Assembly: GCA_016869645.1 (NCBI GenBank)
Contig: VGDO01000022.1
Location: 1 to 41,849, forward strand
DNA from: Alphaproteobacteria bacterium
GTDB lineage: Bacteria; Pseudomonadota; Alphaproteobacteria; SHVW01
Direction: 5' to 3'
DNA: 41,849 bases
Shown here: positions 40,682-41,849 of the stretch, piece by piece
Numbering within the stretch: the stretch's first letter is position 1
Layout: the number at the start of each line of letters is the position of its first letter
Notes under the pieces: model-generated
The model's input: only the letters and a program-made list of their open reading frames with translations
What the model was told of the DNA's origin: nothing
The model's database searches: none
Program-made: the position numbers and the translations under genes

Positions 40682-41362
40682 TCAGTCCTTCTTCACGAGG
40701 GCAGCCGGCACCGGCGCCTCCTTGGGCGCCTTGCGCTTCTTGGCGTCCGTGACCAGCACGTAGCCGCCCTTGGCGCCCGGCACGGCGCCCTTGATCATGA
40801 TCAGTCCGCGCGCCGCGTCGGTCGAAACGATCTTGAGGTTCTGCACCGTGATGCGCTTGTCGCCGAGATGGCCGGCCATCTTCTTTCCGGGGAAGGTGCG
40901 GCCCGGATCCTGGCGGTTGCCGGTCGAGCCGTGGCTGCGGTGCGAGATCGACACGCCGTGCGAGGCCTCGAGGCCGGCGAAGTTCCAGCGCTTCATGACG
41001 CCGGCGAAGCCCTTGCCGATCGAGGTGCCGGCGACGTCGACGAACTGGCCGGGCAGGAAGTGTTCGACCGACAGCTCGGCGCCGACTTCGAGCAAGCCCT
41101 TGTCGTCGACGCGGAACTCGACGAGCTTGCGCTTGGGCTCGACCTTGGCCTTGGCGAAATGGCCGCGCATCGGCTTCGAGACGTTCTTGACCTTGGCCTT
41201 GCCGACGCCGAGCTGGACGGCGGTGTAGCCGTCCTTGTCCTTGGTGCGCACGGCGACGACCTGGCAGGCGTCGACCTTGAGCACGGTCACGGGAACGTGG
41301 CTGCCGTCGTCGGCAAACACCCGCGACATGCCCATCTTCTGCGCGATCAGACCGGTGCGCAT
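40682..41362 (-). CDS. rplC: 50S ribosomal protein L3
   Basis: This 226-aa L3 is an early-assembly protein close to the peptidyl-transferase centre. It begins [20 protein letters not shown] and has the central loop [20 protein letters not shown] and [20 protein letters not shown]. The ATG at 41362 was chosen for the family start; the frame to 41410 overlaps rpsJ. It lies 13 bp after rpsJ. Confidence 0.98.
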   Translation of the reverse strand: MRTGLIAQKMGMSRVFADDGSHVPVTVLKVDACQVVAVRTKDKDGYTAVQLGVGKAKVKNVSKPMRGHFAKAKVEPKRKLVEFRVDDKGLLEVGAELSVEHFLPGQFVDVAGTSIGKGFAGVMKRWNFAGLEASHGVSISHRSHGSTGNRQDPGRTFPGKKMAGHLGDKRITVQNLKIVSTDAARGLIMIKGAVPGAKGGYVLVTDAKKRKAPKEAPVPAALVKKD

Positions 41363-41375
41363 GACTGAACTCCGA

Positions 41376-41684
<309 letters not shown>

Positions 41685-41730
41685 GATTTCAATCCCGGTC
41701 CGACTGTGCGGAAGCTGCGGCCTATGTTGC

Positions 41731-41849
41731 CTACTTGATGATCTTGGAGACGACGCCGGCGCCGACCGTGCGGCCACCCTCGCGGATGGCAAAGCGCAGG
41801 CCCTCGTCCATCGCGATCGGCACGATCAGCTCGACGTCCATCGCGATGT
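41731..41849 (-). CDS. tuf: elongation factor Tu, C-terminal end (cut by the window edge)
   Basis: Only the last 39 codons are present. They read [20 protein letters not shown] and then [14 protein letters not shown] before TAG, the invariant end of domain III of EF-Tu, the GTPase that delivers aminoacyl-tRNA to the ribosome. The remainder lies beyond 41849. Its position directly before rpsJ is the common str-S10 arrangement. Confidence 0.97.
   Translation of the reverse strand, partial: IAMDVELIVPIAMDEGLRFAIREGGRTVGAGVVSKIIK

Overview
The window is 41.8 kb of GC-rich, densely coded bacterial chromosome. It looks alphaproteobacterial. The evidence is an ATP12-type F1 assembly chaperone, a LiuR-like MerR regulator with its TTGACGT/ACGTCAA operator, an RpoA that begins MIQKNW, adk placed between secY and rpsM, and the block rplQ - degP - rarA - crcB - rluC - HAD - atp12 - pccB behind the ribosomal operon. 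A Rhodospirillales-like or Reyranella-like host is my guess; the genus cannot be fixed by reading. Almost everything is on the minus strand. The only plus-strand genes are higB-higA, lipB and a VanZ/cNMP/FHA fusion gene. No phage, IS element or CRISPR array is visible.

Region 1 (36-6296, minus) is a nine-gene operon. It starts with a LiuR-type MerR regulator whose promoter carries its own operator, followed by two overlapping hot-dog thioesterases, an isovaleryl-CoA-dehydrogenase-type ACAD, a DUF1989 protein, a PhnZ-like HD protein, an SDR, a DUF3291 protein and a second, short-chain-type ACAD. Most gaps are 8-15 bp or the genes overlap. It suggests catabolism of a branched or amino-derived acyl compound, but the usual leucine-pathway partners (liuB/C/D/E) are absent. 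Upstream lie a Rieske protein with an unrecognised His-rich helical C-terminus (6330-7895) and a HigBA toxin-antitoxin pair behind a 28-bp perfect palindrome.

Region 2 (8668-14734) holds mgtE and maeB (coupled, minus), tRNA-Leu(GAG) with a terminator hairpin, then lipB and a three-domain VanZ-CAP-FHA protein (plus). Region 3 (14744-20546, minus) is a propionyl-CoA carboxylase locus, pccB ... pccA-acyP. It is interrupted by a full-length pentapeptide-repeat gene and a truncated copy of that gene's C-terminal half. Region 4 (20633-26422, minus) is a chain of mostly overlapping housekeeping genes: degP, rarA, crcB, rluC-type, HAD and atp12.

Region 5 (26705-41849, minus) is the S10-spc-alpha ribosomal superoperon, from the tail of tuf to rplQ, with secY, adk and rpoA in place. 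Two neighbouring genes carry long basic low-complexity C-terminal tails. Adenylate kinase is 401 aa, of which about 185 aa is a KPGQ-repeat plus histone-H1-like tail. Ribosomal protein L15 is 246 aa, with about 95 aa of Lys/Ala-rich tail. A near-consensus promoter (TTGACT - 16 bp - TATAAT) lies between adk and rpsM and should drive rpsM-rpsK-rpoA-rplQ. No gene-free stretch exceeds 300 bp.
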